Shown: positions 24,654 to 34,053 of the stretch, piece by piece
Numbering within the stretch: the first letter of the stretch is position 1
Layout: every line of letters begins with the position of its first letter
Assembly (NCBI GenBank): GCA_035304345.1
Contig: DATGQE010000052.1
Span: forward strand, 1 to 64,000
DNA length: 64,000 nucleotides
DNA from: IDS-8 sp035304345
GTDB taxonomy: Bacteria > Pseudomonadota > Gammaproteobacteria > Steroidobacterales > Woeseiaceae
Direction: 5' to 3'
Notes under the pieces: generated by a model
Databases searched by the model: none
What the model was told of the DNA's origin: nothing
The model's input: the letters and a program-made list of their open reading frames with translations, nothing else
Translations under genes and position numbers: made by a program

Positions 24654-25328
24654 ATGTGCGGCCGGTTCGCGTTCTATTCGTCGAGCGAGGCCATGGCCGA
24701 GCTCTTCGGGGCGGAGCCGGTCGCCAGCGTCGAGCCGCGCTGGAACATCGCGCCGACCCAGGAGATCGCCGCCGTGCGGCAGCCCGAGCCCGGGCGGCGC
24801 GAGCTCGTCGTGCTGCGCTGGGGCCTGGTGCCCTACTGGGCCAAGGATCCCTCCATCGGGAACCGCCTCATCAACGCGCGGGCGGAAACGCTGGCGACGA
24901 AACCCGCGTACCGCGACGCCTACCGCAAGCGCCGCTGCCTCGTGCTCGCCGACGGCTTCTACGAATGGCGCGCCGGACCCGGCGGCAAGACCCCCTGGTT
25001 CGTCTCGCTCGCGAGCGGCGAGCCGTTCGCGTTCGCCGGGCTGTGGGAACGCTGGCGCGACCGCGAGACCGGCAAGAGGCTCGAGACCGCGGTGATCGTC
25101 ACCACCGACGCCCAGGGCTTCGTCGCCGAGCTGCACGACCGCATGCCCGTCGTGCTCTCCCGGGAGCAGGGCCACCGCTGGCTCGCCGGTGACGACGCCG
25201 TGCTCGTCGAGGCCGCCGCGAACCCGCCCGCCCTGCGTGCCTGGCCGGTCGACCGGCGCGTCAACCGCGCGGAGAACGAGGGCCCGGAGCTGATAGAGCC
25301 GGTCGGCGACGTCGTCGACGCCCGCTGA
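24654..25328 (+). CDS. SOS-response-associated peptidase family protein (YedK/HMCES)
   Basis: 224 aa. Begins 'MCGRFAFYSS'; after Met removal Cys2 forms a thiazolidine cross-link with abasic sites in single-stranded DNA, protecting them from cleavage. Other conserved elements are 'PRWNIAPTQ', 'LRWGLVPYWAKD', 'NARAET', 'CLVLADGFYEW' (active-site Glu) and 'HDRMPVVL' (His). The length is typical. It may be co-transcribed with the ABC exporter by position only. Confidence 0.94.
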   Translation: MCGRFAFYSSSEAMAELFGAEPVASVEPRWNIAPTQEIAAVRQPEPGRRELVVLRWGLVPYWAKDPSIGNRLINARAETLATKPAYRDAYRKRRCLVLADGFYEWRAGPGGKTPWFVSLASGEPFAFAGLWERWRDRETGKRLETAVIVTTDAQGFVAELHDRMPVVLSREQGHRWLAGDDAVLVEAAANPPALRAWPVDRRVNRAENEGPELIEPVGDVVDAR

Positions 25329-25400
25329 AGCGCACGCACGAGCCGGTCCTCGAGGAGCCGCGCCGCGCGCCACCTTGCGGTGTTGTTTCGGGCTTCGGAC

Positions 25401-25451
25401 ACCCCCCGGCCACGGCTCCGCCTCGGGTTTCCGGGCCGGGCATGCACGATG
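25401..25451 (+). repeat. Partial second copy of the inverted-repeat element
   Basis: ACCCCCCGGCCACGGCTCCG (25401-25420) is identical to the stretch ending at 16053, and GGGCCGGGCATGCACGATGC (25433-25452) differs from the 16.07-kb arm by few bases. Only the right arm is present, between the HMCES gene and gspB. It shows that the sequence is dispersed rather than unique. Confidence 0.7.
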
Positions 25452-25518
25452 CTCAGCGGCGGGTTCCGATGCGCGGTGCGCGCTCCCGCGTGGGCCCGCT
25501 GCCGGGGCGAGCGGCGGG

Positions 25519-26169
25519 TTACAGGCGCGGGAGGAAGAAGGTCTTGCCCTGGTGCTCGAGCACGACGCCGGCGGGCTCGATCTGGCGCACGATCGGCCCC
25601 TCGGAGAGCGCGGCGCCCTCGCGGTAGCGCCCGAGGTTGACGACCACGAAGCGGTCCGCCGGCCGCTCCGCGTACACGTGCAGGTCGAGATGCAGGTCGG
25701 GCAGCGACAGCTCGCCGCGCGCGCGCAGCTCGTCGAACGTGGGGAGCGTGCCGAAATCGACCGGCTGCCGCCGGGGAGGCGTCGCCGCGCGGGCCGGTGC
25801 CGGGGCGGCGGCCGGCTCCGCCCGCGGCTCTGCCGCGGTTTCGGCCGTCGCGGGCTCGGAGGGCTCTTCGGTCGCGACCGAACGCCGGCTCTGCTTCGCC
25901 TCGGCCACCAGCTCCGAGAACGCCGGGGCCGGTTTCGTGTCCGGCACCGGCAGCCGCTCGGTGATCACCGCTGGCCCGGCCTCTGCGCCGGGGCGCAGCA
26001 GCAGCGCCGCGAGCACGGCGAGGTTGACCGTGAGCAGCCCGGCCACGAGCCACAGCCAGCGGGGCGTCCGCGACGGCGGCGGAGCATCCGGGATGTCGGC
26101 CACGCCGGGCGTGCGCGCGCGCTGGCGCTCGGCTTCCGATTTCTTCAATGCGTCGAGGATGAACGACAT
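25519..26169 (-). CDS. GspB-like general secretion pathway protein
   Basis: 216 aa starting 'MSFILDALKKSEAERQR', the hallmark of GspB/ExeB. One membrane helix (about 38-60), a Pro/Ala/Glu-rich periplasmic linker, and the C-terminal GspB domain ('LPDLHLDLHVYAERP', 'FVVVNLGRYREG', 'VVLEHQGKTFFLPR'). GspAB inserts into peptidoglycan and helps place the type II secretin. Translated 6 bp after gspA; no other gsp genes are in the window. Confidence 0.9.
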   Translation of the reverse strand: MSFILDALKKSEAERQRARTPGVADIPDAPPPSRTPRWLWLVAGLLTVNLAVLAALLLRPGAEAGPAVITERLPVPDTKPAPAFSELVAEAKQSRRSVATEEPSEPATAETAAEPRAEPAAAPAPARAATPPRRQPVDFGTLPTFDELRARGELSLPDLHLDLHVYAERPADRFVVVNLGRYREGAALSEGPIVRQIEPAGVVLEHQGKTFFLPRL

Positions 26170-26175
26170 CGCGCG

Positions 26176-27828
26176 TCAGTTCCCGGGCACGAGGCGCGGG
26201 GACCCCTCGGCCCCGAGCAGCGAGCTGATCAGGATCTGCGTGCGGGCGCCGGCGATGCCGTCGACCCGGAGCCGCCGGCTGCGCTGGAACTCCTTCAAGC
26301 GCGCGGCGAGCTCGTCGTCGAAGTAGCTGGAGTCGAGGCTCGCGGGCCGGTAGTCGGGGTCGATCGCCGCGAGGCTCTGGCGCAGCCACACCACGTTCTC
26401 GTCCGTCATGCCGGGACGGATGACCTCCTCGATGCCCTCCGGCGGCCGCCACACGAGCAGGTACTGGCCGAACCACAGGTCGGAGATCTGCTCGAGCGGC
26501 CAGGTGGAGCGGCGCTCGCCGATGGCCAGCGTGCCCGTATCGACGGTGAGCTCGACCAGCACCACCTGGTGCTCCCGCCCGTCCCCGTCGGTCAGCGTGA
26601 GCACCACGGGCCGGTCGAGCTGCCGGATGCCGCTCAGCGAGCCGCGATCGAAGTAGCACCGCAACCCGGCCGCCTCGGCCTGCGAGCAGGCGGTGCCGTT
26701 CCCGTCCACGTACTCGGCACCCCAGAGCGCGAACAGCGTCGCCATGGCGGCGGCCGCGTCCGTGGCATCGCCGGCGGACTGCAGCACCTCCTCCAGGCCG
26801 GGCTGCGGCCCGGCCGCCGCCGCGTCCAGGGGCGCGGCGGCCGGCGCGGCGTCGTCGGCCTCGGCCGCCTGCTCGAGCGGCACCGTCGCGGTATCGACGG
26901 CTTCGGCTTCGGGTGACACGTCGCGGGACGCGAGCACGGACCAGGCGCCCGCGCCGATGAGCGCGGCGCACACGAGCCCGGCCGCCGGCATGATCCAGCG
27001 CAGCGCCGCCGGCGTCAGCCGCTGCCCCGAGACCTCGGCCGCCGCGCGTCGCACCGTGCGCCGGTCCACGCGGCGCGATTCCCGGCTGTAGGCGCCGAGC
27101 AGGGCGCGGTCGCAGATGACGTTGATGAGCCGCGGCACGCCGCCCGAAAGCCGGTACACCTCGCGTTTGGCCGCGGGATCGAAGATCTCCGCCAGCGCAC
27201 CCGCGACCTTCAGGCGGTGATCGATGTAGCGCGCCGTCTCCTCGCGCGACAAAGGCTCGAGGTGATAGCGCCCGGTGACACGCTGCGCGAGCTGCCGGAG
27301 CTCTGTCTGCGACAGCATGTCCCGCAGCTCGGGCTGCGCGATCAGGATGATCTGCAGGAGCTTCTGGCGGGTCGTCTCGAGGTTCGTGAGCAGCCTGAGC
27401 TGCTCCAGCACTTCCGCCGAAAGGTTCTGCGCCTCGTCGATCAGCAGGATCGTGCGCCGGCCGCGGGCGTGCGCGTCCAGCAGGTGCCGGTTGAGCGCGT
27501 CGACCAGCGCGCGAATGCTGTGGCGTTCCTCGGGCGGCGGGATGCGCAGCTCCTCGCAGATCGCCACCAGGAACTCGGTGGACGTCAGGTTCGGGTTCAG
27601 GATGAGGGCGACGTCGACTTCCCTCGGGATCTGGCCGAGCAGCGTGCGCACCAGCGTCGTCTTGCCGGTGCCCACCTCGCCCGTGAGCTGGATGAAGCCC
27701 CCGCTCTCGGTCACGCCGTAGACGAGGTGCGCGAGCCCTTCGCCGTGCCGCTCGCTCATGAACAGGTAGCGCGGATCCGGTGTGATCGCGAACGGCTTTT
27801 CGTTGAGGCCGAAGAATTTCGTGTACAT
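26176..27828 (-). CDS. ExeA/GspA-like AAA ATPase with peptidoglycan-binding domain
   Basis: 550 aa from the ATG at 27828 ('MYTKFFGLNEKPFAITPDPR', the canonical ExeA start). AAA domain (about 40-280): Walker A 'GEVGTGKTT', Walker B 'TILLIDEAQNL', sensor region 'IILIAQPEL'. A membrane helix follows near 300-320, then a linker and a periplasmic part with a C39-like domain ('ATLFALWGAEY', 'VVLTLTDGDGREHQVVLVEL') and a PG_binding_1 domain at the end ('ARLKEFQRSRRLRVDGIAG'). With GspB it forms the inner-membrane complex that inserts the type II secretin through the cell wall. Confidence 0.92.
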   Translation of the reverse strand: MYTKFFGLNEKPFAITPDPRYLFMSERHGEGLAHLVYGVTESGGFIQLTGEVGTGKTTLVRTLLGQIPREVDVALILNPNLTSTEFLVAICEELRIPPPEERHSIRALVDALNRHLLDAHARGRRTILLIDEAQNLSAEVLEQLRLLTNLETTRQKLLQIILIAQPELRDMLSQTELRQLAQRVTGRYHLEPLSREETARYIDHRLKVAGALAEIFDPAAKREVYRLSGGVPRLINVICDRALLGAYSRESRRVDRRTVRRAAAEVSGQRLTPAALRWIMPAAGLVCAALIGAGAWSVLASRDVSPEAEAVDTATVPLEQAAEADDAAPAAAPLDAAAAGPQPGLEEVLQSAGDATDAAAAMATLFALWGAEYVDGNGTACSQAEAAGLRCYFDRGSLSGIRQLDRPVVLTLTDGDGREHQVVLVELTVDTGTLAIGERRSTWPLEQISDLWFGQYLLVWRPPEGIEEVIRPGMTDENVVWLRQSLAAIDPDYRPASLDSSYFDDELAARLKEFQRSRRLRVDGIAGARTQILISSLLGAEGSPRLVPGN

Positions 27829-27988
27829 GGGCGCGGTGGAAACAGGCCGGAACCGCATCTCCTCGTGTGGGCAGATTCTCGGCGGCCAGGGGCCCGGAAG
27901 CCGGCGGCCCTGCCCGCCGATTCTAGCGCAACCCACCTGCGGCCGTGCCGCCCGGCCGGGGGCGCGCGTCCGCCTCGGAGCAGCAGCG

Positions 27989-29485
27989 CTAGTGCGCGCG
28001 CCGTGCCGGCAGCTCGTCCAGCGTCAAGAGCTCCGCCGTGAGCTGCACGAACACCGCGACCTGGCGGCGGAACAGCTCCGGGTCGAGCCGCTCGACGCCC
28101 GCCGAGGTGCCCCAGTAGCCGCCCATCGTGCCCATGATCGCCACCGCGGGCAGCCCGCCGGTGCGGGCCGGGCTCGCCATGCCGTACCAGCGGCCCTGGC
28201 TGCGCCCGTGCACGCCGGGCCGGGCGACGTTGCGAATCACCGCCGAGGGCAGCCGGTGCGCCTTCACCGCCGCGACCGCGGCGCCGAGCAGCCGGGGGTC
28301 GTCGCTCGTCCAGATCATGCTGGGGTCGGTGCGGCCGGTGGGCACGAGGCGCTCGCCTTCCTCGCGGTACTCCACCTGCCCCAGGTGCTCCATGCCGACG
28401 ACGGCAACCACCTTCTCGCGCGCCGCCGGATGGCGCGCGAAATAATCCTGACCGGCGAAGGCCTCCTCCTGCCCCGGCATGAAGTGCCGGCAGTCGAGGT
28501 AGAGCATCAGTGTGCGCGGGCGTTCCGCCTGCGGAATCGCGGCAAAGTGGCGCACCAGCGCGAGCAGGCCGAGGGCGCCGTTGTCCTGCGAGACCGCGGG
28601 GCCGTCGGTGTGGGTGACGAGCTGGATGACCTCGTCGTCGGGCGTGCCGTAGTCGCGGCCCGGCAGGTAGCCGATGAGCTGCCAGGCCTCGCTCTCGACG
28701 ACCTCGGCTTCGAGGCGCAGCGTCGCCGAGCGCCCGGCCTCGGCGGCGCGCCACACCGCGTCGCCGGCGGCCCGGTCGAGGATCAGCGTCGGCACGTCGT
28801 AGAGCTCGGGCACCGGGAACGTGTACAGGCCGGTGGCGAGCTCGCGGTTCGCGTCGAGGACCAGCACGAGCCCGGCGGCGTTGCCGGCACGGGCGGCGGC
28901 GATCAGCTCACGGGTCTGCATGAGCTGCGGGAAGATGCGAAAGCTCACGGAGGCGTCCGCGCCCGGGTCCGCCGCGGGCGGCGCCCGGTACTCGTAGTCG
29001 GCTTCCGCGAGCTGCCGCGCGAGCGCCGGATCGAACACCGTGCGCATGACGGCGATCTTGCCGGCAAGCCGCCCCACGGGGTCTCCCGACCGGTACGCCA
29101 CGAGCGGCGCGGTGACCCCCTGCGGGCCGGTGCTCCCGGAGTTGGCGCCGAAGCTCGCCACGTGAACGGCTTCGCCTTCCACCTCGAGCCCCCAGCGCGA
29201 GTCGTCCGGCCAGTGGCTGGTCTCCCAGCGATCGAACGTCCAGGCATTACGCTTGAGGTCGACCACGCCGGCGGCCGCGAGCTCGTCTTCCAGGAAGGCG
29301 AGGAAATGCCGCCAGCTCGCGTTGCCGGTGAGCGCCGGGCCGAAGCGCTCCTTCTGCCAGTGCCAGTAGACGACCTGCTCCGCCGACGGCAGTCGCACTT
29401 CGCTTGCCGTCGCCGCCGGTTCGCCACCCGCCGCCACGGATGCCGCGGCGAGGAGCGTGGCGGCGAGCAGGCGTTTCCCGATCAT
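27989..29485 (-). CDS. Secreted M28-like peptidase family protein, divergent metal site
   Basis: 498 aa from the ATG at 29485, giving a clear signal peptide ('MIGKRLLAATLLAAASVAAG'). A PA-like insertion domain (about 100-270) precedes an M28-type fold with 'LVTHTDGPAVSQDNGALG' carrying the His...Asp pair and the downstream Asp-Asn-Gly. Later ligand positions look altered: the usual EE turn reads 'CRHFMPGQEEAF' and the final Y-H...D region reads 'GGYWGTSAGVERLD', with Trp where the last His is expected. It may be an inactive or re-tasked member. It starts 54 bp after a TonB-dependent receptor on the same strand, so peptide capture and processing is possible. Confidence 0.75.
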   Translation of the reverse strand: MIGKRLLAATLLAAASVAAGGEPAATASEVRLPSAEQVVYWHWQKERFGPALTGNASWRHFLAFLEDELAAAGVVDLKRNAWTFDRWETSHWPDDSRWGLEVEGEAVHVASFGANSGSTGPQGVTAPLVAYRSGDPVGRLAGKIAVMRTVFDPALARQLAEADYEYRAPPAADPGADASVSFRIFPQLMQTRELIAAARAGNAAGLVLVLDANRELATGLYTFPVPELYDVPTLILDRAAGDAVWRAAEAGRSATLRLEAEVVESEAWQLIGYLPGRDYGTPDDEVIQLVTHTDGPAVSQDNGALGLLALVRHFAAIPQAERPRTLMLYLDCRHFMPGQEEAFAGQDYFARHPAAREKVVAVVGMEHLGQVEYREEGERLVPTGRTDPSMIWTSDDPRLLGAAVAAVKAHRLPSAVIRNVARPGVHGRSQGRWYGMASPARTGGLPAVAIMGTMGGYWGTSAGVERLDPELFRRQVAVFVQLTAELLTLDELPARRAH

Positions 29486-29539
29486 GCGGCGGCTTCGTGC
29501 ATCACGGGTGGGCGATCTCGCCTGCACACGGATGGGGAC

Positions 29540-31762
29540 CTAGCGGACCTCGTAGCGAAGGCCGATGCCCCAGGTGCGCGGCGGGCCGTGGTACTCGCCG
29601 AGCATGCCGACGAGGCTGCGGCGCGAGGTGACGTACTCCTCGTCGAACAGGTTCTCCGCGAACAGGTACACCTCCCAGCCGCCCGGGTCGGCGAGCGAGA
29701 GGCGGACGTTCGCGATCGCGTAGTCGTCGGAGAGCAGCTCGGCGGTGTTCTCGATGTCGCGATACGCCTCGTCGGTGTAGGTGGCCCAGGCGCGCACGCC
29801 GAGCGACCGGTCGCCCAGCGGCCGCTGCCAGTCGATGCCGGCGGTGAAGGCGAGCTCCGGCGTGCCGGGCAGCTCGGCGCCGACGCGCGCAGCGATCTCC
29901 GCGGGATCGGCGCTGTCCCAGGCGGTCACCTCCGAGTCGAGCCAGGTGCCGCGCAGCGAGAACGTCAGCGACGGCAGGACCAGCCAGTCGAGCTCGAGGT
30001 CGAGGCCGTAAATTTCCGATTCGGCCGCGTTCTGGATGATGGCCTCGACGATGCCTCCGCCGAGGTCCTGGAGCGAGAGCACCTGCTTGTCGGAATAGTC
30101 GTAGTAGAAGGCCGAGCCGGCGACGAACAGGCGCTCGTCCAGCAGGCGCCGCTTCGCGCCGACTTCGTACGCCCACAGCGTCTCCGCGCCGAACGGGGTG
30201 AACGAGGCCGGCTCGGTGATGCCGGAGCCGTCGAAGCCGCCGCTCTTGAACGCCCGCGCGACGCTCACGTAATAGAGCGACCGGTCCGTCGGCTCCCACT
30301 GCAGCGCGACGCGTCCGGACAGGTCGTCGTCATCGTAGGTACGGCTGTCGAACAGGCCGTCCGGCACCACGTTCGGGAAGCCGACGCCGATCAGCGATAC
30401 GCCGAACGGATCGATGTCGAACGAGCCGCCGTCGTACTTCTTCTGCTCGTCGGTGTAACGCAGGCTGCCCGTCACCTGCCACGCCGGGTCGAAGCGCCAC
30501 TCCACCTGCGTGAAGGCCGCGTACGACTCGTCCTCCTGCACGAACGCCGTGCCCAGCGCGCCCAGCAGGAAGTCGTAGGCGGTCAGCACGCGGGCGTAAT
30601 CGATCTCGTCTTTCGTGTAGGACACCCCGCCGAGCCAGCGGAAATCTTCGCTCGGCTGGTAGTCGACGCGCAGCTCCTGGTAGAAGCTCTCGAGGTCCTC
30701 GTCGAAGGACGCCTCGGCGAGGCGCAGCGGCACCATGTCGCCGATGTCGTACGCGCGCTCGAGGGTCTCCATGCCGGTGACGGAGACGAGCTGGTAGTCG
30801 CCGAGCTGCCAGGTGAGCTCCAGCACGCCGCCGAGCTGCTCGCTGTCGTTCTCGAGCCGTGCATTGTCGTAGTCCTTGAACGCGTCGTCGCTCGGCGGCA
30901 TGAAGAGGCCGAGCGCGTCGCCGTTGACACTGGTCGAGCCGATGATCTCCGAGTCGTCCTGTGCGTAGTGCACGCTGAAGAACACGTCGAAGTCGTCGCG
31001 CGGCGCGAACGCGAGCGAGCCGCGCAGTGCCAGCACGTCCTTGTCGCCGTAGTCGTCCTGTGCTTCCACCGCGGGCACGCCCGGCACCACGCCGGGCGCG
31101 CGGCTGAAGCCGGCCGTGGAACCCACCGTGCCCGGTCGGTCCATGTAGCCGCCGCCGCTCTGATAGAGCGCCGCGATCCGTCCCTGCACGCGCTCGCCGA
31201 GCGGACCTCCCACGGCCGCCTGCAGGTCGAGCGCGTCGTAGTTGCCATAGCTGCCGTCGACGTAGGCGGACGGCTCCGGACCCGGCCGGCGGCTCACGAA
31301 GTTGATGGCGCCCGCCGTGCTGTTCCGCCCGTACAGGCCGATCTGCGGGCCCTTCAGCACCTCGACGCGCTCCAGGTCGAACAGCGGAAACGTGAGATAG
31401 GCGCTCATCGGCAGGTAAACGCCGTCGGCGTGCGCCGCCACGGACGGGTTGTTGTTCACCCACGGGTTGGTCGTGCCGATGCCGCGCAGCGTGATCGTCG
31501 GGTTGTTGCTGCCGTTGCCGCGGAACACGTCGAGCGACGGCACCAGGCGGCTGACGTCGGCGAGCCCGAGGATGCGCTGCTCGGTGAGCGCCGACCGGTC
31601 GAGCACCGACAGCGCCATGCCGAGGTCTTCGCTCGACTGCTCGCGCTTTTGCGCGGTGACGACGATCTCCTCCAGCGCCGGGGGTTCGGCCGCTGCGGCG
31701 GGCAGCGCGGCGGCGAGCCCGGCCGCGGCCAGGGCAGCGACGGTGAGAGAAGGTGAACGCAT
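29540..31762 (-). CDS. TonB-dependent receptor
   Basis: 740 aa from the ATG at 31762 (GGAG 8 nt upstream; an ATG 18 bp earlier has no RBS). Signal peptide, TonB-box-like 'LEEIVVTAQKREQ', plug domain with 'TITLRGIGTTNPW' and 'VEVLKGPQIGLYGRNSTAGA', then a 22-strand barrel ending in a C-terminal aromatic-rich strand ('GIGLRYEVR'). The plug sequence is of the type common in Sphingomonas/Woeseia-like receptors for diverse organic compounds. Substrate unknown; linked to the M28-like gene. Confidence 0.95.
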   Translation of the reverse strand: MRSPSLTVAALAAAGLAAALPAAAAEPPALEEIVVTAQKREQSSEDLGMALSVLDRSALTEQRILGLADVSRLVPSLDVFRGNGSNNPTITLRGIGTTNPWVNNNPSVAAHADGVYLPMSAYLTFPLFDLERVEVLKGPQIGLYGRNSTAGAINFVSRRPGPEPSAYVDGSYGNYDALDLQAAVGGPLGERVQGRIAALYQSGGGYMDRPGTVGSTAGFSRAPGVVPGVPAVEAQDDYGDKDVLALRGSLAFAPRDDFDVFFSVHYAQDDSEIIGSTSVNGDALGLFMPPSDDAFKDYDNARLENDSEQLGGVLELTWQLGDYQLVSVTGMETLERAYDIGDMVPLRLAEASFDEDLESFYQELRVDYQPSEDFRWLGGVSYTKDEIDYARVLTAYDFLLGALGTAFVQEDESYAAFTQVEWRFDPAWQVTGSLRYTDEQKKYDGGSFDIDPFGVSLIGVGFPNVVPDGLFDSRTYDDDDLSGRVALQWEPTDRSLYYVSVARAFKSGGFDGSGITEPASFTPFGAETLWAYEVGAKRRLLDERLFVAGSAFYYDYSDKQVLSLQDLGGGIVEAIIQNAAESEIYGLDLELDWLVLPSLTFSLRGTWLDSEVTAWDSADPAEIAARVGAELPGTPELAFTAGIDWQRPLGDRSLGVRAWATYTDEAYRDIENTAELLSDDYAIANVRLSLADPGGWEVYLFAENLFDEEYVTSRRSLVGMLGEYHGPPRTWGIGLRYEVR

Positions 31763-31926
31763 GGCGACGTCTCCAGTCATGGCGGGCGGGTCGACCCGCT
31801 CGTTCTTGATTCGGGTTGTTGCGGGAAAAGTGACACGCCTTGGCCCTGCCGGGCAACCTCGCCTCCCAGCATGTGCACCATGCGCCGTGGACCCGGGTGA
31901 GCGCGGGCGGCGCACGGCGCGTGCGC

Positions 31927-33093
31927 CTACGGGCGGCGCGGCAGCGTGCGGGCGCGCGCGAGCGCGAGGTGACCGAAGCGGTTGCGGATCGCGTCGACCG
32001 TGCGGTCGACGGAAGAGTCGCAGGCGGCGTCGGCGAAGAGGTCGGCCTGGGCGGCCGGCACGAGGTCGGTGCCGCCGACACCGAGCAGGCGCACCCGGGC
32101 GCCCGGGGAAGCGGCGAGCCACGCGTCGAGCAGGTCGCGGGCGACCGCGAACACGCGGCCGGTGCCGTTCGCCGGCGGTTGCAGCGGCCGCTGCCGCGTA
32201 CAGGTCATGAAGTCGGCGCGGCGGATCTTCACCTGCACCGTTCCAGCCGCCAGCGCATGGGCCCGCATGCGCGCGGTGGCACGCTCGGTGAGGCGCAGGA
32301 GCTCCGCGTGCAGCGCGGCGGGATCGTCGAGATCCGTCGCGAACGTTTCCTCGGCGCTGATCGACTTCGCGGCCCGCGAGGGCACGACCGGGCGGTCGTC
32401 GCGCCCGGCGGCGCGCTCCCGCACCCGCTGCGTGTAACGGCCGAACACGGGCTCGAGCTCCGCATCCGGGGCGCGCCGCAGCCCGGCAACGGTGCGGATC
32501 CCGCGCGCGTGCAGGCGGGCGAGGGTTTCACGGCCGATGCCCGGCAGCGCCTCGACCGGCAACGGATCCAGCACCGCGTGCAGGTTCGTCGCCTCGACCA
32601 CGACGAGCCCGTCGGGCTTGCCGAGATCCGACGCGATCTTCGCCACGAGCTTGTTGGGCGCGACGCCGACGGACGCGGTGAGCCCGGTCGCTTCACGGAT
32701 CCGTGCCTTGATGTTCGCGGCGATGGCCTCGGCCGGCCCGAACAGCCCGATGCTGCCCGTGACGTCGAGGAAAGCCTCGTCGAGGGAGAGCCCTTCGACG
32801 AGCGGCGTGAACTCGTGAAAAATGGCGAAGACCTGCCGCGACACCGACTGGTAGTGCGCGATGCGCACCGGCACGCGCACGAGGCTCGGGCAGCGCGCGA
32901 GCGCCTCGCGCATCGGCATCGCGGAACGGATGCCGTAGCGCCGCGCCTCGTAGCTCGCGGCGGCGACGACACCGCGGTTCAGCCCGCCGACGACGACGGG
33001 TTTGCCGCGGAGCGCCGGGTCGTCGCGCTGCTCGATGGACGCATAGAACGCGTCCATGTCGACGTGCAGGATGCGGCGTTCGTGCGGGCTCAC
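31927..33093 (-). CDS. dinB: DNA polymerase IV (Y family)
   Basis: Error-prone translesion polymerase. GTG start at 33093 overlaps the ispA stop (GTGA); 388 aa. 'ILHVDMDAFYASIEQRDDP' carries the first catalytic Asp and the steric-gate region, 'GLSLDEAFLDVT' the second catalytic acidic pair, and 'LPGIGRETLARLHARGIRTV' the HhH region. The C terminus has the little-finger domain but no obvious beta-clamp pentapeptide (final 'ALARARTLPRRP'). Coupling to ispA is unusual and probably just operon packing. Confidence 0.95.
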   Translation of the reverse strand: MSPHERRILHVDMDAFYASIEQRDDPALRGKPVVVGGLNRGVVAAASYEARRYGIRSAMPMREALARCPSLVRVPVRIAHYQSVSRQVFAIFHEFTPLVEGLSLDEAFLDVTGSIGLFGPAEAIAANIKARIREATGLTASVGVAPNKLVAKIASDLGKPDGLVVVEATNLHAVLDPLPVEALPGIGRETLARLHARGIRTVAGLRRAPDAELEPVFGRYTQRVRERAAGRDDRPVVPSRAAKSISAEETFATDLDDPAALHAELLRLTERATARMRAHALAAGTVQVKIRRADFMTCTRQRPLQPPANGTGRVFAVARDLLDAWLAASPGARVRLLGVGGTDLVPAAQADLFADAACDSSVDRTVDAIRNRFGHLALARARTLPRRP

Positions 33094-33977
33094 TGCCGGC
33101 GTTCGACGATGTAGTGCGCCACCCAGCGCAGCCCGTCCGCGCGCGGCCCGAACGCATCGAGCTCGGCGAGGGCAGCCGCCAGGAGCTCGGCGCAGCGCTC
33201 GCGCGCCGCTTCCAGCCCGAACACGGAAGGCCAGGTGGCTTTCGCCCGCTTTTCGTCCTGCCCGGCCTGCTTGCCGATGACGCAGGTCTCGCCCTCCACG
33301 TCGAGAATGTCGTCGCGAACCTGGAACGCGAGCCCGACGAGCTCCGCGAAGCGCACCAGGCGGTCGCGCGACGGGCGCGGCAGCTCGCGGCAGACGATGC
33401 AGGCCGACAGCACCGAGGCCCGGATCAGGGCCCCGGTCTTCAGCCGGTGCATGCGCTCGAGCTCCTCGGCGCTCAGCCGGCGGCCCTCGGAATCGAGATC
33501 GATGGATTGCCCGCCGGTCATGCCGAGCGATCCCGCGGCGTAGGCGAGCAGGCGCACGAGGTCGACCACCTGCCCGGCATCGAGCCCGGGCGCGTCCGTC
33601 AGCACCTGGAACGCGAGCGGCTGCAGTGCGTCCGCGGCGAGGATCGCCGTGGCCTCGTCGAACTTGCGGTGCACCGTGGGCTCGCCGCGCCGCAGGTCGT
33701 CGTCGTCCATCGCCGGCAGGTCGTCGTGCACCAGCGAGAACGCGTGCAGCAGCTCGATCGCAGTGGCCGGGGCATCGAGCAGCGACGGGTCGAGCGACAG
33801 GCATTCCCCGGTCGCGTACACCAAGAGCGGCCGCACCCGCTTGCCGCCGTTCACCGCGTAACGCATGGCCTGGTGGAGGCGTTCCGGCGGCGCGTCCGCG
33901 CCCGGCAGCACCCGATCGAGGCAGTCGGCGATGCGACGCGTGTACTCCGGGCGCCGCTGGGCGAATGACTCCGGCAA
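33090..33977 (-). CDS. ispA: Farnesyl diphosphate synthase (polyprenyl synthetase)
   Basis: Condenses IPP with DMAPP/GPP to farnesyl diphosphate. 295 aa. The first Asp-rich motif is 'LVHDDLPAMDDDDLRRG' (D85-D91, DDxxxxD form of bacterial FPPS), the second is 'FQVRDDILDVEG', and 'GGKRVRP' binds IPP. Divergent from the mevalonate operon across 272 bp, so substrate supply and use are neighbours. No dxs follows, unlike the ispA-dxs pairing of many gammaproteobacteria. Confidence 0.95.
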   Translation of the reverse strand: MPESFAQRRPEYTRRIADCLDRVLPGADAPPERLHQAMRYAVNGGKRVRPLLVYATGECLSLDPSLLDAPATAIELLHAFSLVHDDLPAMDDDDLRRGEPTVHRKFDEATAILAADALQPLAFQVLTDAPGLDAGQVVDLVRLLAYAAGSLGMTGGQSIDLDSEGRRLSAEELERMHRLKTGALIRASVLSACIVCRELPRPSRDRLVRFAELVGLAFQVRDDILDVEGETCVIGKQAGQDEKRAKATWPSVFGLEAARERCAELLAAALAELDAFGPRADGLRWVAHYIVERRQ

Positions 33978-34047
33978 TCCGTGTTCCTTTTCGCTTCCGT
34001 TCCCGGGCAGGCGGACAAGCCTACACCGATTCGGCGCCTCCGTGAGC

Positions 34048-34053
34048 TATAAT
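34048..34053 (+). promoter_or_regulatory. Candidate -10 in the ispA/mvaD divergent region
   Basis: A perfect TATAAT (34048-34053) is the only AT-rich hexamer in the 272-bp gap between ispA and mvaD. The -35 position (34025-34030, ACCGAT) is poor. A plus-strand start near 34060 would give a leader of about 190 nt to mvaD. The rest of the region holds no gene I can support. Confidence 0.35.

Noticed and set aside
27782..31756. 1324-codon open frame on the plus strand
   Set aside because: Antisense across gspA, the M28-like gene and the TonB receptor, with Arg/Val/Gly-rich composition and no domain or RBS.
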